Positions 50,033 through 58,818 of a DNA stretch of 64,000 nucleotides are shown here, piece by piece (the stretch's first letter is position 1; each line of letters starts with the position of its first letter). The notes below the pieces were generated by a model. That model was given only the letters and a program-made list of their open reading frames with translations. It had not been told where the DNA came from and searched no databases. The stretch spans positions 1 to 64,000 of the forward strand of contig JAFAFA010000086.1 in assembly GCA_023423695.1 (NCBI GenBank). Direction: 5' to 3'. This stretch comes from Pseudomonadota bacterium (GTDB taxonomy: Bacteria; Pseudomonadota; Alphaproteobacteria; Azospirillales; Azospirillaceae). The position numbers were made by a program, and so were the translations under genes.

Positions 50033-51262
50033 ATGAAGCGTCTAATTCGCTCCGCATTTCTGGCTGGGTCCACGCTGCTGTTGGCCGGCATTCCGCCGGC
50101 GGTCGCGCAGCAGGGTGCGAAGATCTCGAACAACGTCGTCCGGATCGGAGTCATCACCGACCTGTCCGGAGCTTTCTCCGACCAGAGTGGCCGTGGTTCC
50201 ATTGCCGCCGCGCAGATGGCGGTGGAGGATTTCGGCGGCACGGTGCTGGGCAAGCCTATCGAGGTGCTGACGGCCGACCACCAGAACAAGGTGGATGTCG
50301 GGTCGGCCATCGTGCGCGAGTGGATCGACGCGCAGAACGTCGATCTGATCCAGGATGTGGCGAACTCCGGCCTAGCGCTGGCGGTGGCGGACATCGTCCA
50401 CAACAAGGACCGCATCGCCATTTTCAACGGTCCGTCCGTCACCCGCCTGACCGGCGACAAATGCACGCCCAACACTATCCACTACGCCTACGACGCCTAC
50501 GCGCTGGCTAAGGGTACCGGGGTGCAGACGATCAAGCAGGGCGGCGACACTTGGTTCTTCCTCACCGTCGATTTCGCCTTCGGCCACGGGTTGGAGGAAA
50601 ACACCGCAAAGATCGTCCAGGAGAGCGGCGGCAAGGTGCTGGGCGCGGTTCGCTTCCCGCTGAACAACCTGGACTTCGCGTCCTACGTGACGCAGGCGCA
50701 GGCGTCAGGGGCCAAGATCGTCGGCCTCGCCACCACCGGGATGGACGCGCGCAATGCCATCAAGGCCGCATCGGAGTTCGGCCTGACCCAGAGCGGACAG
50801 CAACTTGCCGGCCTGCTGCTGTTCGACACGGACATCCATGCCCTCGGGCTGGAGGCGACGCAGGGGATGTATCTGACCACCGCCTTCTATTGGGACCGCG
50901 ACGACGAAACCCGCGCCTTTTCCCGGCGCTTCCACGAGCGGGTGAACATCATGCCGAACATGGGGCAGGCCGGCGTCTATTCCTCAACGCTCGCCTACCT
51001 GAAGGCCATCGAGACCGCCGGGACCGATGAGGCCGGCCCGGTCATGGAGGCGCTGAAGAGCAAGCGGATCAACGACGTGTTCGTGAAGGACGGCTGGGTG
51101 CGCGAGGACGGTCGCCTCATGCGTGAGATGTATCTGATGCAGGTGAAGAAGCCCTCCGAATCCAAGTATTCCTGGGACTACTACACCCTGCGCGCCACGA
51201 TTCCCGCTGAGGAGGCCTTTCGGCCGCTCTCGCAAGGCGATTGCCCCCTCGTGAAGAAATGA
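50033..51262 (+). CDS. Branched-chain-type ABC substrate-binding protein without permease genes
   Basis: The 409-residue protein starts MKRLIRSAFLAGSTLLLAG with a signal peptide cleaved near AVAQQ. The mature domain has VVRIGVITDLSGAFSDQSGRGS, AQMAVEDFGG, VLTADHQNKVDVGSAIVREW and NGPSVTRLTGDKCTPNTIHYAYDAYALAKG. Cysteines and this spacing resemble Liv-type proteins for aromatic or amide ligands. AGGGAGG precedes the ATG. No permease or ATPase follows; an IS701-like remnant begins 28 bases after the stop, so the rest of the transporter operon may have been lost. Confidence 0.9.
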   Translation: MKRLIRSAFLAGSTLLLAGIPPAVAQQGAKISNNVVRIGVITDLSGAFSDQSGRGSIAAAQMAVEDFGGTVLGKPIEVLTADHQNKVDVGSAIVREWIDAQNVDLIQDVANSGLALAVADIVHNKDRIAIFNGPSVTRLTGDKCTPNTIHYAYDAYALAKGTGVQTIKQGGDTWFFLTVDFAFGHGLEENTAKIVQESGGKVLGAVRFPLNNLDFASYVTQAQASGAKIVGLATTGMDARNAIKAASEFGLTQSGQQLAGLLLFDTDIHALGLEATQGMYLTTAFYWDRDDETRAFSRRFHERVNIMPNMGQAGVYSSTLAYLKAIETAGTDEAGPVMEALKSKRINDVFVKDGWVREDGRLMREMYLMQVKKPSESKYSWDYYTLRATIPAEEAFRPLSQGDCPLVKK

Positions 51263-51289
51263 TGGCCCTGGCCATTGGCGCGTAATTCG

Positions 51290-51710
51290 TCAGAAGCCTC
51301 CCCCGACAGCCGCCTTGCGCAAGACGGTGAGGAAGGCGAATGCCAGCATAGTCAAGATGATGTGGTGGTGCCAGCCGATCCAGGAGCGCACCTCATAGTG
51401 GTCGAGCCCGACCTCCCCCTTGGCCATCTCGAAGCTGCTCTCGATGGTACAGCGCGCGCCTGCCACCCGCACCCGATCGGTCAGCGCGGTCCCTTCCGGA
51501 GCACGGGTCGGGTAGAAGGTCAACGCACCATCCCCCAGCCGGCGGCGTTCCTCATCGCCCGTCCAGGACTGCGGCAGATACAAGGCGCGGTCAATCACGG
51601 CGTAGCCATCATGCCGGCCGGCATAGCCAAGGAAGACGCCGATCTGGCAGTCTTCGATGCGTCCGGCGGTGCCCGACTATTGACGCTGCACGCCGACCGA
51701 ACGTTCGTCC
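51290..51710 (-). pseudogene. IS701-family transposase remnant (C-terminal part)
   Basis: Readable pieces are GVQRQ, stop (TAG at 51678-51680 where the family has Tyr), SGTAGRIEDCQIGVFLGYAG, then VIDRALYLPQSWTGDEERRR and the end RCTIESSFEMAKGEVGLDHYEVRSW. The last segment carries the DDE glutamate region (EMAKGEVGLDHYEVRSW) typical of IS701 transposases. The N-terminal two thirds are absent. Confidence 0.75.
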
Positions 51711-51924
51711 AATGACAAGGGAGCCGCGTGTTGCCATGCTCAATCTGAAGCAAGCAGCAGTCTGGAAAGAAAGAGACCTTCTGCAGGCTCCTTCCATGTG
51801 AGCAATACCCAGTCTGCTCGCCACCGCAACCCGTACCATCCACGCATAGATCCCATGAGGCGGCAGGAAGCGGGTTTTTTGACACACTTCGAAGAGTGAT
51901 CACCTGGAACTTGGGAGGATTGCG

Positions 51925-52245
51925 ATGGAAGCCACAACCGTGCCCCCTTCGTCCGCCTCACCCTCGGACAGGATCCTGCTGATGGCACTCGACCTGTCCA
52001 AGGCGACCTGGGTCGTCGCCGTGGCGCCACCGACCAGCGAACCGGATCAGCCACCATTCGGTCCAGGCCCGCAGCCGGGTCGAGGCCGCACCCAGCCGGC
52101 CGGTCCGGGTCATCTGCTGCCACGAGGCAGGATACGATGGCTTCTGGCTGCACCGCCTCCTCGTCGCGCACAACGTCGAGAATCACGTGCTTAACGCCGC
52201 CAGCCTGCCGGTTGATCGCCGCGCCCGGCATCGTCACATAAACAT
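51925..52245 (+). pseudogene. IS110-family transposase remnant (N-terminal part, frameshifted)
   Basis: The frame opens MEATTVPPSSASPSDRILLMALDLSKATWVVAVAPP with the RNase-H-like first Asp of IS110 (ALDLSKATW). After a frameshift near 52080 the family sequence resumes as VRVICCHEAGYDGFWLHRLL and VENHVLNAASLPVDRRAR in another frame, then stops. The rest of the gene is lost. Confidence 0.7.
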
Positions 52246-52286
52246 CGGTGCTGGCGAGCCGGAGGTTCGCTGGGCATGGTAGCGGG

Positions 52287-52441
52287 ATGAGACGCGATCC
52301 CGATCCCCATCCCCATCCCCATTACCGTCACCGCTTCCCCGCCGAGCTGATCGCGCACGCAGTTTGGCTGTACCATCCGTTCCCGCTCAGCTTTCAAGAC
52401 GTTGAACTGCTCCTGACCGAGCGTGGCGTCGAGGTCTCTTA
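52287..52441 (+). pseudogene. IS6-family transposase remnant, 5' part
   Basis: It begins MRRDPDPHPHPHYRHRFPAE and continues IAHAVWLYHPFPLSFQDVELLL to RGVEVSY, the N-terminus of IS6-family transposases, before being cut at a TA dinucleotide by the IS630 element. Joining base 52441 to 53613 restores the frame as VSYKTVRRWCRKF. The proline-histidine run comes from a short CCCCAT tandem repeat. Confidence 0.8.
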
Positions 52442-53610
52442 TACCAAGACTCGCGGATCATGACCGATGAGCCCAGTCGCGCAGTCCGATGGACATGATG
52501 GTCCAGGGCTGCTCGACGAGGGCGTTCCAGGCGAAGCAGCAGTGATCGAGGATGTCCTGGTAGCAGGCGAAGACCCGGTTGGAGAGCCAGTTGTCGCGCA
52601 TGTACTGCCAGACGTTTTCCACCGGGTTCAGCTCGGGCGATTTCGGCGGCAACGGCAGCAGGGTGATGTTGTCGGGGACCGGCAGTTTGGCTGAGGTGTG
52701 CCAGCCGGCCTGGTCGAGCAGCACAACGGCATGGGCACCGGGCGCCACGGCGCGGGCGATCTCCTCCAGGTGCAGCGCCATCGCCTCGCTCGTGCAGCGC
52801 GGCAGCACCAGGGCCGCGCCCTTGCCGTAGGCCGGGCAGATCGCGCCGAATAGATAGGCCGAGCGCGTGCGCTGATCGTGCGGGGCTGCCGGTCGGGTGC
52901 CGCGGCGTGCCCAGCGGCGGGTGATCTTGTTCTTCTGGCCGATGCGCGCTTCGTCCTGCCACCAGATCTCTATTGGCTTGCCGGCGGCCTCATGCGCGGC
53001 GATCTGCGCCAGCAGGGTGGGGAAGTTTTTTTGAATGCCGCGGCGGCTTCGGGATCCTTGGCGTGGTGGCGGGGGCGGGCCGACAGCTTGCGGAAACCCA
53101 GAGCGCGCAGTTCCCGACTGAGCGTCTGCTTCGAGACCGAGAGGCGGAACTCGTCCCAAAGCCAGTGCAGCAGGTCGGCGATCCGCCACCGCACCACCCC
53201 ATGCACCGCCGGGATCGGCCCCTCCTCGACGACTTGGCGCAAGGCCGCCCGGTGGTGTTCGGCCAAGCGCGGCTGCGGGCCCGGGGCCTTGCCGGTCAGG
53301 AGGCCAGCCGGTCCCGCGTCGTTGAAGCGCAACACCCAGTCGCGCACCGTTTGCAAGCCGACCCCGCCGATCTGCGCCGCGGCCGATCGCGGTTCTCCGT
53401 CATAGATCGCTGCCAGGACGAGGAACCGGCGGACTTGGCCAGGATCGTGAGAGGAACGAGCAAGCCGGCGCAGGGCGGCGGCATCGTAATCGCTGCGCAG
53501 CGGAACCGGAGCGGCCATTGTGGACCTCATCGCCGTGGTCTCTCCGGTGAATCACGCGGCACGGTCCTCCGGGAATCACCGCATGAGTCGTACTCCGCAG
53601 GACTTGGTAT
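52442..53610 (-). mobile_element. IS630-type insertion sequence nested in an IS6 remnant
   Basis: The element is about 1169 bases. Its ends are imperfect inverted repeats: TACCAAGACTCGCGGA at the left and TCCGCAGGACTTGGTAT at the right. It is flanked by TA (52440-52441 and 53611-53612), the target duplicated by IS630/mariner-type elements. It carries one transposase gene on the minus strand. Removing the element plus one TA restores the reading frame of the interrupted IS6 transposase, which fixes the insertion point. Confidence 0.8.
52458..53518 (-). CDS. IS630-family transposase, two frames joined by a -1 frameshift at an A7 slippery run
   Basis: The first frame (start 53518, MAAPVPLRSDYDAAALRRLA) holds the HTH part, with AAQIGGVGLQTVRDWVLRF and RALGFRKLSARPRHHAKDPEAAAAF. 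The second frame holds the DDE catalytic part: IWWQDEARIGQKNK (first Asp), VVLLDQAGWHTS (second Asp) and LPPKSPELNPVENVW (third acidic residue). The frames meet at seven adenines on the coding strand (53026-53032), where a -1 slip reads AAFKKNFPTLLAQIAA. Such A-runs serve for programmed frameshifting in many insertion sequences, so the element may still be active. Confidence 0.82.
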
Positions 53611-53611
53611 T

Positions 53612-54180
53612 ACAAAACGGTCCGGCGCTGGTGTCGCAAGTTTGCCCAGACCTTCGCCAATCGGCTCCGTCGCCGACGTCCACGGCCCGGCGATCACTGA
53701 CACTTGGACGAGGTGTTCATCAAGATCAACGGCGTCCAGCACTACCTCTGACGAGCGGTCGACCAAGAGGGTTTGGTGCTCGACATCCTGGTGTAGAGCC
53801 GGCGCAACACCAAGACGGCCCTGCGCTTCTTCAGGAAGCTGTTGAAGGGTTCACGTTACGGACCGCGTGTCGTGGTCACCGAAAAACTGAAGTCGTACGC
53901 TGCCGCCAAGGCCAAGATCATCCCCGGCGTCGAGCACCGGCAAAGCCGCCATCTCAACAACCTTGCTGAGAACTCACACCCGCCCACCCGCCTGCGCGAG
54001 CGACAAATGAAGCGATTCACATCACCGCGCTAAGCTCTGCAGTTCCTGTGCGCCCATGGCCCTATTCACCAACATTGCCATTCGTGCCGGCACCTGATGA
54101 CGGCGGTCGAACAACGGGCCTACCGAGCTGAAGCCTTCGCCATCTGGCAACATAAGACGTGTGTCCGCAAGGCGCCTTGA
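53612..54180 (+). pseudogene. IS6-family transposase remnant, 3' part, four in-frame stops
   Basis: The frame reads KTVRRWCRKFAQTFANRLRR, then HLDEVFIKINGVQHYL, RAVDQEG, FFRKLLKGSRYGPRVVVTEKLKSYAAAKAK, GVEHRQSRHLNNLAENSH and ends with TGA at 54178. Four internal stops occur, at positions where the family has Trp, Trp, Gln/other and Gln; each is one C-to-T or G-to-A change away. The second catalytic Asp (TDKLKSY in the family) is Glu here. With the 5' part the gene would be about 240 codons. Confidence 0.8.
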
Positions 54181-54271
54181 TGTATGGAGGTCAGCGGCGG
54201 CCGCTAACTTCCTTGCCTCGCTCAAGTTAACGTGCCAGGGCCATCGAAACGGCGCACTGCTGCCCGGCGCG

Positions 54272-54859
54272 TCAATCTGCGGCTTGGTTATCCTCGCTTC
54301 TTCCCGGCGACGGAGTTGTCGCGTCGGCGTCATGTCCCGATGCCGGCAGATCGTCGGTATTCTCAAGCAGATTGGCCCCCATCCTGCCCATGAAGGCGAG
54401 CCGGCGGTCGAATTTCGTCTCCATGACGATGCAGGAGGTGGTGCGGACGACGCCCTTGATCATGTTAATCCGCGTCAATTCGGTGTTCAGCTTCTCCAGT
54501 GTTTCCGTGGCGACATGGATGACGAAATCCCAGTCCCCGGAAATGGCGTACACCGCCTGCACCGCCTCCATCATCCGCATCTGGGCGATGACGTCGGAAT
54601 AGGTCTTGTTATTGCAGACCGCCATGGTGAAGCAGTTCACCGTGTAGATCAGCTTGCTGTGATTGATGCGAACCGAATAGCCCTCGATCACGCCGGCGCT
54701 TTCCAGCCGCTGGATGCGCTCCTGCAGGGCCGTCCGCGACACGCCGATCTTACGGGCGAGCGCGGAGGTCGGCTCCCGCGCGTTCTTCTGCAACAGTGCA
54801 AGGAGTTGCTTGTCCTTGTCTGTCAGGCGAAAGCCCTGTTCGTTGCCCTGCCCAGACAT
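54272..54859 (-). CDS. Lrp/AsnC-family transcriptional regulator
   Basis: This 195-residue protein has an N-terminal HTH (DKDKQLLALLQKNAREPTSALARKIGVSRTALQERIQRLE) and an RAM ligand-binding domain (VRINHSKLIYTVNCFTMAV, VQAVYAISGDWDFVIHVATETLEKLNTEL). A C-terminal tail of about 30 residues (TDDLPASGHDADATTPSPG) is longer than usual. It is the last gene of the permease/binding protein/oxidase operon, 24 bases after the oxidase, and probably senses the amino acid that the operon imports and oxidises. Confidence 0.9.
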   Translation of the reverse strand: MSGQGNEQGFRLTDKDKQLLALLQKNAREPTSALARKIGVSRTALQERIQRLESAGVIEGYSVRINHSKLIYTVNCFTMAVCNNKTYSDVIAQMRMMEAVQAVYAISGDWDFVIHVATETLEKLNTELTRINMIKGVVRTTSCIVMETKFDRRLAFMGRMGANLLENTDDLPASGHDADATTPSPGRSEDNQAAD

Positions 54860-54883
54860 CGTCCCTTCCCCCGCATAGATTGC

Positions 54884-56197
54884 TCAGACGCCCTGCCGCC
54901 GCGACTGCGATTCCTGCCAAAAATCAATCAGACGCAGTCCCGCATAGACCAGTTCCGCGGCAGGGGGCCCGAAGATACCGCCATTCCAGGTCAAACCGTA
55001 AGGGGCGAAAAAACGAATCCGGTCGCTTTCGCCGGTGATCGCCTCGGCAACGACGCGCCCGCCGATGGGCGCCGTGTTCATGCCATGCCCGCCGAAAGAC
55101 GAACAGCTCCACAATCCTTCTTCAACTTTAGCGATATGCGGCATCTTGTGGCGCGCGTAACCCATCAGCCCCGACCATGCCTTTTCGATCCGCACATCGG
55201 CAAGGCCGGGGAAGACCCCGCTGATATCCTGACGCAGCAGGGCGGCCAAGCGCGTTTCGTCCTGTTCGTAGCGGGTGGTGATCCGTCCGCCCCACAGCAG
55301 CCGGTCCCCGTCAACGATGCGGTAGTAGTCGGAGGAACGACGGTCGTCGCCGACCGCGTCGGTGGTTGCGACGAAGTCCGACAGGCGGTCGCCCAGCCGC
55401 TCCGTCAGTACGACATAGGTGGCGATCGGCAGGAATGCCCGGCGCAGGGGACCGAATTCCGGCCCGCCATAGCCGCCGCCGCACATCACCACATCGTGGC
55501 ACACGACCGAGCCGTCCACAGTGTCCACCCGCCAGCGGCCGCCGGAACCGGGCGTGCCGGTGCGGCTCATGCCGATCATGGCGGTGCCCTCGAACAGCCG
55601 CCCGCCGGCGCCCGCAATCAGGTCGGCAAGGCCGAGGCAATAGTTAAGCGGGTGGAAATGGAAGCCGACCGGGTCACGCAGGGCTTGGAAATAGATGTCG
55701 CTTTTCAGCAGGCCGCGCAATGTCGGGCAGTCGATGTAGGTGAAATCGTAGCCGTAGGTCCGCGCCATGTGGTCGCGGTGGCGCTGCAACTTGTCTGCCG
55801 CCTCGTAGCGGGTGACGCCGAGCTTCCCCGTCGTCGGGTTGCAGCCGGGCAGGGAATGGCTGAGGATGGTGTCGCGGACGATCCCCACGCCTTCCACCGA
55901 AAGGCCGAACAGCGCGCGGGCATGATCCCGGCCGCAGCGGGCCTCGATGCTCCGCTGCCCTTCCGACCAGCCCTGCAGGACGAAGCCGCCATTGCGGCCG
56001 GATGCTCCCCAACCGATCTGCTGCGTCTCCAGCAGCGCGACCGAACGGCCACGCCGGATGAGTTCCCAAGCCGTGGACAGGCCGGCCAGCCCGCCGCCGA
56101 TCACACAGACGTCGGCCGTCACCGTGCCGCGCAGGGGGGCGTGGTCAACCGATGGGCGGCGAGTGGCGCTGTAATAGGTGTTCGGGTAGTCACGCAT
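54884..56197 (-). CDS. FAD-dependent amine/amino acid oxidase (PuuB/OrdL type)
   Basis: The 437-residue DAO-family flavoprotein has the FAD site VCVIGGGLAGLSTAWELIRRGRSVALLE, the family-specific QIGWGASGRNGGFVLQGW, GYDFTYID, LNYCLGLADLIAGAGGRLFEGT and C-terminal AKVEEGLWSCSSFGGHGMNTAPIGG. WGASGRNGGF is shared by gamma-glutamylputrescine oxidases and related primary-amine oxidases. It would deaminate an amine or amino acid imported by the ABC proteins encoded upstream (96-base gap). Exact substrate unknown. Confidence 0.88.
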   Translation of the reverse strand: MRDYPNTYYSATRRPSVDHAPLRGTVTADVCVIGGGLAGLSTAWELIRRGRSVALLETQQIGWGASGRNGGFVLQGWSEGQRSIEARCGRDHARALFGLSVEGVGIVRDTILSHSLPGCNPTTGKLGVTRYEAADKLQRHRDHMARTYGYDFTYIDCPTLRGLLKSDIYFQALRDPVGFHFHPLNYCLGLADLIAGAGGRLFEGTAMIGMSRTGTPGSGGRWRVDTVDGSVVCHDVVMCGGGYGGPEFGPLRRAFLPIATYVVLTERLGDRLSDFVATTDAVGDDRRSSDYYRIVDGDRLLWGGRITTRYEQDETRLAALLRQDISGVFPGLADVRIEKAWSGLMGYARHKMPHIAKVEEGLWSCSSFGGHGMNTAPIGGRVVAEAITGESDRIRFFAPYGLTWNGGIFGPPAAELVYAGLRLIDFWQESQSRRQGV

Positions 56198-56293
56198 GCC
56201 GGTTGGGTTCCGTTTGCCGGATTGGTGTCAGATTTTAGGGAAGCGGGCGGAGGCCGGCAGCCGGGGGAGTGGTGCGGCCGACCTCCGGCTGCC

Positions 56294-57133
56294 TCACTTG
56301 GCGACGGTGTAGTCGATGCCGTACCACTTCTCCGACAACGACTTCAGCGTGCCATCCGCCTTCAAGGCGGCCACGATCTCCGTCAATTTGGCATTCAACT
56401 CCGCGTCGCCTTTATCGATGGCGATGGCCAGCGGCTCGTAATAGGCCGGCTTGTCGTTGATGGCGCGGATCGGATAGCCGCGCTTCACCGCCGCCTCGAC
56501 GGTCGGCAGGGCGGAGACGATGGCGTCCACCCGCACGCCGTCGCCCAGCCGCAGGTCGTCCAGCGGACCGACGCTATCGCCGTAGGTCTTGACGGTGCCT
56601 GGCTTCACGTCGGCCGTGAAGTCGGGGACGCCGACCGCGTCGATCTTCAGCTTCCCGCTGATGTAATCCTCGGAGGTCGTGCCGCCTTCAACCCCGACGG
56701 TCTTGCCGTTCAGCGCCGTACGGCTGTCCAGCTTGGAGGTCTTGTGAACGGCGAAGACATAGGGCGTGTAGTAATAGATCGCTGGGAAGTCGAGAACACG
56801 GGTCCGCCCGGTCGTGGGCGTCATCGAACCGACGGAGACGTCCCAGCGGCCGTTCCAGTTGCCGGCGGTGATGATGCCCCATTCCGGCGTGATGAAACGG
56901 GCCGTGGCTCCCAGCCGCTTGGCGATCTCCTTGGCGACCTCGACATCGAAACCATCAAGCTGGTTGTCCTTGTTCATAAAGGATTGCGGCGGCCAGTTGG
57001 CGGCGGTCGCCACCACCATTTCCTTTTTCTGCGTGATGCGGTCCAGCGTGGCACCTGCATTGGCGGCACCGGTGGAAATCGCGAGCGCACCGATGGCGAC
57101 AGCGCCGAGGCACAGGGATTTGAGCAGGCTCAT
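56294..57133 (-). CDS. Polar-amino-acid-type ABC substrate-binding protein
   Basis: This 279-residue family 3 solute-binding protein has a signal peptide (MSLLKSLCLGAVAIGALAIS, cleavage near ANAG). Mature motifs are DGFDVEVAKEIAKRLGATARFITPEWGIITAG, VSVGSMTPTTGRTRVLDFPAIYYYTP and GKTVGVEGGTTSEDYISG. TTGR carries the arginine that binds the ligand alpha-carboxylate, supporting an amino acid or close analogue. It lies 73 bases after the permease gene. Confidence 0.92.
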   Translation of the reverse strand: MSLLKSLCLGAVAIGALAISTGAANAGATLDRITQKKEMVVATAANWPPQSFMNKDNQLDGFDVEVAKEIAKRLGATARFITPEWGIITAGNWNGRWDVSVGSMTPTTGRTRVLDFPAIYYYTPYVFAVHKTSKLDSRTALNGKTVGVEGGTTSEDYISGKLKIDAVGVPDFTADVKPGTVKTYGDSVGPLDDLRLGDGVRVDAIVSALPTVEAAVKRGYPIRAINDKPAYYEPLAIAIDKGDAELNAKLTEIVAALKADGTLKSLSEKWYGIDYTVAK

Positions 57134-57206
57134 GGACGGTCTCCTGACGTGAGGGGAAGCCTTGGCGTTCGAAGGATTTGGATTCTTGGGATAAGAGCGG
57201 ACCGGC

Positions 57207-58178
57207 TCAGTGGCGGTGGCCGCGCGCCAGACGGCGCTCCAGACGGGCCTGCAACTGCTCCAGGACGATGGAGATTAGCCAGTAGAGGGAGGCCGCGGTG
57301 ATGAGCATTTCCAAGTGGCGGAATTCGTCGCGGCCCTGGGTGCGGGCGAGGAACATCAATTCCCACACGCCGATCACCGAGACGAGCGAGCTGTCCTTCA
57401 GCATGGCGATGAACTGGTTGCCGGTCGGCGGGATGATCAGGCGCAGAGATTGCGGCAGGATGATCAGCACCAGCGTGTGCATCGGCCCGAAGCCGAGGGC
57501 GCGCGAGGCCTCCCACTGTCCTTTGGGGATACTCATGATGCCGGCGCGGAAGATCTCCGTCATATAGGCGCCGTAGCACAGCGACAGCGCCGCCACGCCG
57601 GCCGGGATTGCCCCGATGACGTAGCCCAGCTGCGGAATGCCGAGATAGATCAGGTAAATCTGGATCAGCAGCGGCACGCCGCGGAAGAAGGACGTGTAGA
57701 AGGACGAGATGGCGATGGCGAAGCCATTGTCTGACAGTCTCGCGATGGCGCCGATCATGGCCAGGACGAAGGCGATGGCGATGGAGATCGCCGAGATGTA
57801 CAGCGTCGTGGCGACGCCCTGGGTGATCAGGAATAACAGCTTGCCCAGGATGAAGTTGTATGACAGGTCGAAACTGTAGAAGAAGACCAGGAACAGGCTG
57901 AGCACTTCCAGCCAGACGGCGGCGACCTGCAGCCGCAGGCTGAGCCGGCCGAGAAGATGGACGTTCAGTGTGAGGATCAGCGCAAGGCAGAGGGCGACCC
58001 AGGCGGTCACCAGCGACTCGCCGCCCGGCAGGGCCGCGGTGACCGGCGCGAAGGCGGTGGCGATGCCGGTGTGCCCGATGCCGCCGACGATGCCGGCCGC
58101 TGTGATGACGAGCGCCAGCACGCCCAGAAACCACGCCTTGTTCGTCAATCTGTCTCGGCGTACATGGTCATGGTACAT
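57207..58178 (-). CDS. Polar-amino-acid-type ABC permease with extended N-terminal membrane region
   Basis: The 323-residue protein has a C-terminal HisM/GlnP permease domain (about 115-310; GVATTLYISAISIAIAFVLAM, FFRGVPLLIQIYLIYLGIPQ, and the EAA loop SIPKGQWEASRALGFGPMHTL ending LPQSLRLIIPP). In front of it are about 110 residues with three more hydrophobic segments (FLGVLALVITAAGIVGG, WVALCLALILTLNVHLL, LEVLSLFLVFFYS), longer than the usual 220-240-residue family member. A second permease and the ATPase are not present in the operon. The start at 58178 avoids an upstream non-hydrophobic leader. Confidence 0.88.
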   Translation of the reverse strand: MYHDHVRRDRLTNKAWFLGVLALVITAAGIVGGIGHTGIATAFAPVTAALPGGESLVTAWVALCLALILTLNVHLLGRLSLRLQVAAVWLEVLSLFLVFFYSFDLSYNFILGKLLFLITQGVATTLYISAISIAIAFVLAMIGAIARLSDNGFAIAISSFYTSFFRGVPLLIQIYLIYLGIPQLGYVIGAIPAGVAALSLCYGAYMTEIFRAGIMSIPKGQWEASRALGFGPMHTLVLIILPQSLRLIIPPTGNQFIAMLKDSSLVSVIGVWELMFLARTQGRDEFRHLEMLITAASLYWLISIVLEQLQARLERRLARGHRH

Positions 58179-58454
58179 GCCTGCGTCTTTCCCTTCCGTG
58201 CGTTTCACCCACAGTCCGTCCATCAGCCTGTACCGGCCGTGCGACGGGCGGTATCCGGCAATCCGACGGGTGAAGCGGGAAAACACGGAAAGTTGCCGGG
58301 TGAGACCCGGCGCTACGACGGCTGGACCCGCCAGATTGATGAGATTGGCGGCATGAGCGGGCGCGCTGGCGTGGGTCACCGGCGAATCCGGCGGTCATCG
58401 TCCACGACCGCCGATACAAGCCTGCCCATCCAGCGGATCGGGACGGACCTCCGC

Positions 58455-58790
58455 CTATGCGGAACCGCGGCTGCGGGCGTTTCCGGCGAAGGCCAGGACC
58501 GCGATAATCACCACGCCCTGGATGATCTCCTGGGTTCCTGCCGGAAGCCCGGCGGTCTGCATGGTGGTGACGATCAGGAACAGCAGGACGGAGCCGAATA
58601 TTGTGCCGGCGGCGGCGGCGCTGCCGCCGAAGATCAGGGCTCCGCTCGGTGCGACAACTCCGACCGACTGGAGCAGGAGAGGGCTGCCCATGTCAAGGAA
58701 GGTGCTCCCCGCCTGGGCCGACAGCAGGATCCCGCTGAGGACGGTGATTATGGCGGGGCTGGTGACCAGACAGGGGGATGACAACTCCAT
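58455..58790 (-). pseudogene. C-terminal fragment of an RbsC-type sugar ABC permease
   Basis: About 110 residues read SPAIITVLSGILLSAQAGSTFLDMG, LLLQSVGVVAPSGALIFGGSAAAAGTIFGSVLLFLIVTTMQ and IIQGVVIIAVLAFAG, the last third of a ribose-type permease. The first six membrane segments, the ATPase and the binding protein are absent. Its 3' end is intact, so only the 5' part was removed. Confidence 0.75.
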
Positions 58791-58818
58791 CCCCCTGCCG
58801 TGACGAGGGACAAGCCGT

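Noticed and set aside
52300..52322. CCCCAT tandem repeat as a possible microsatellite or CRISPR-like unit
   Set aside because: Only three short units, inside the start of an IS6 remnant; no spacers.
54181..54271. Possible small gene between the IS6 remnant and the Lrp gene
   Set aside because: No start codon, ribosome site or family-like sequence in either strand; probably IS edge sequence.
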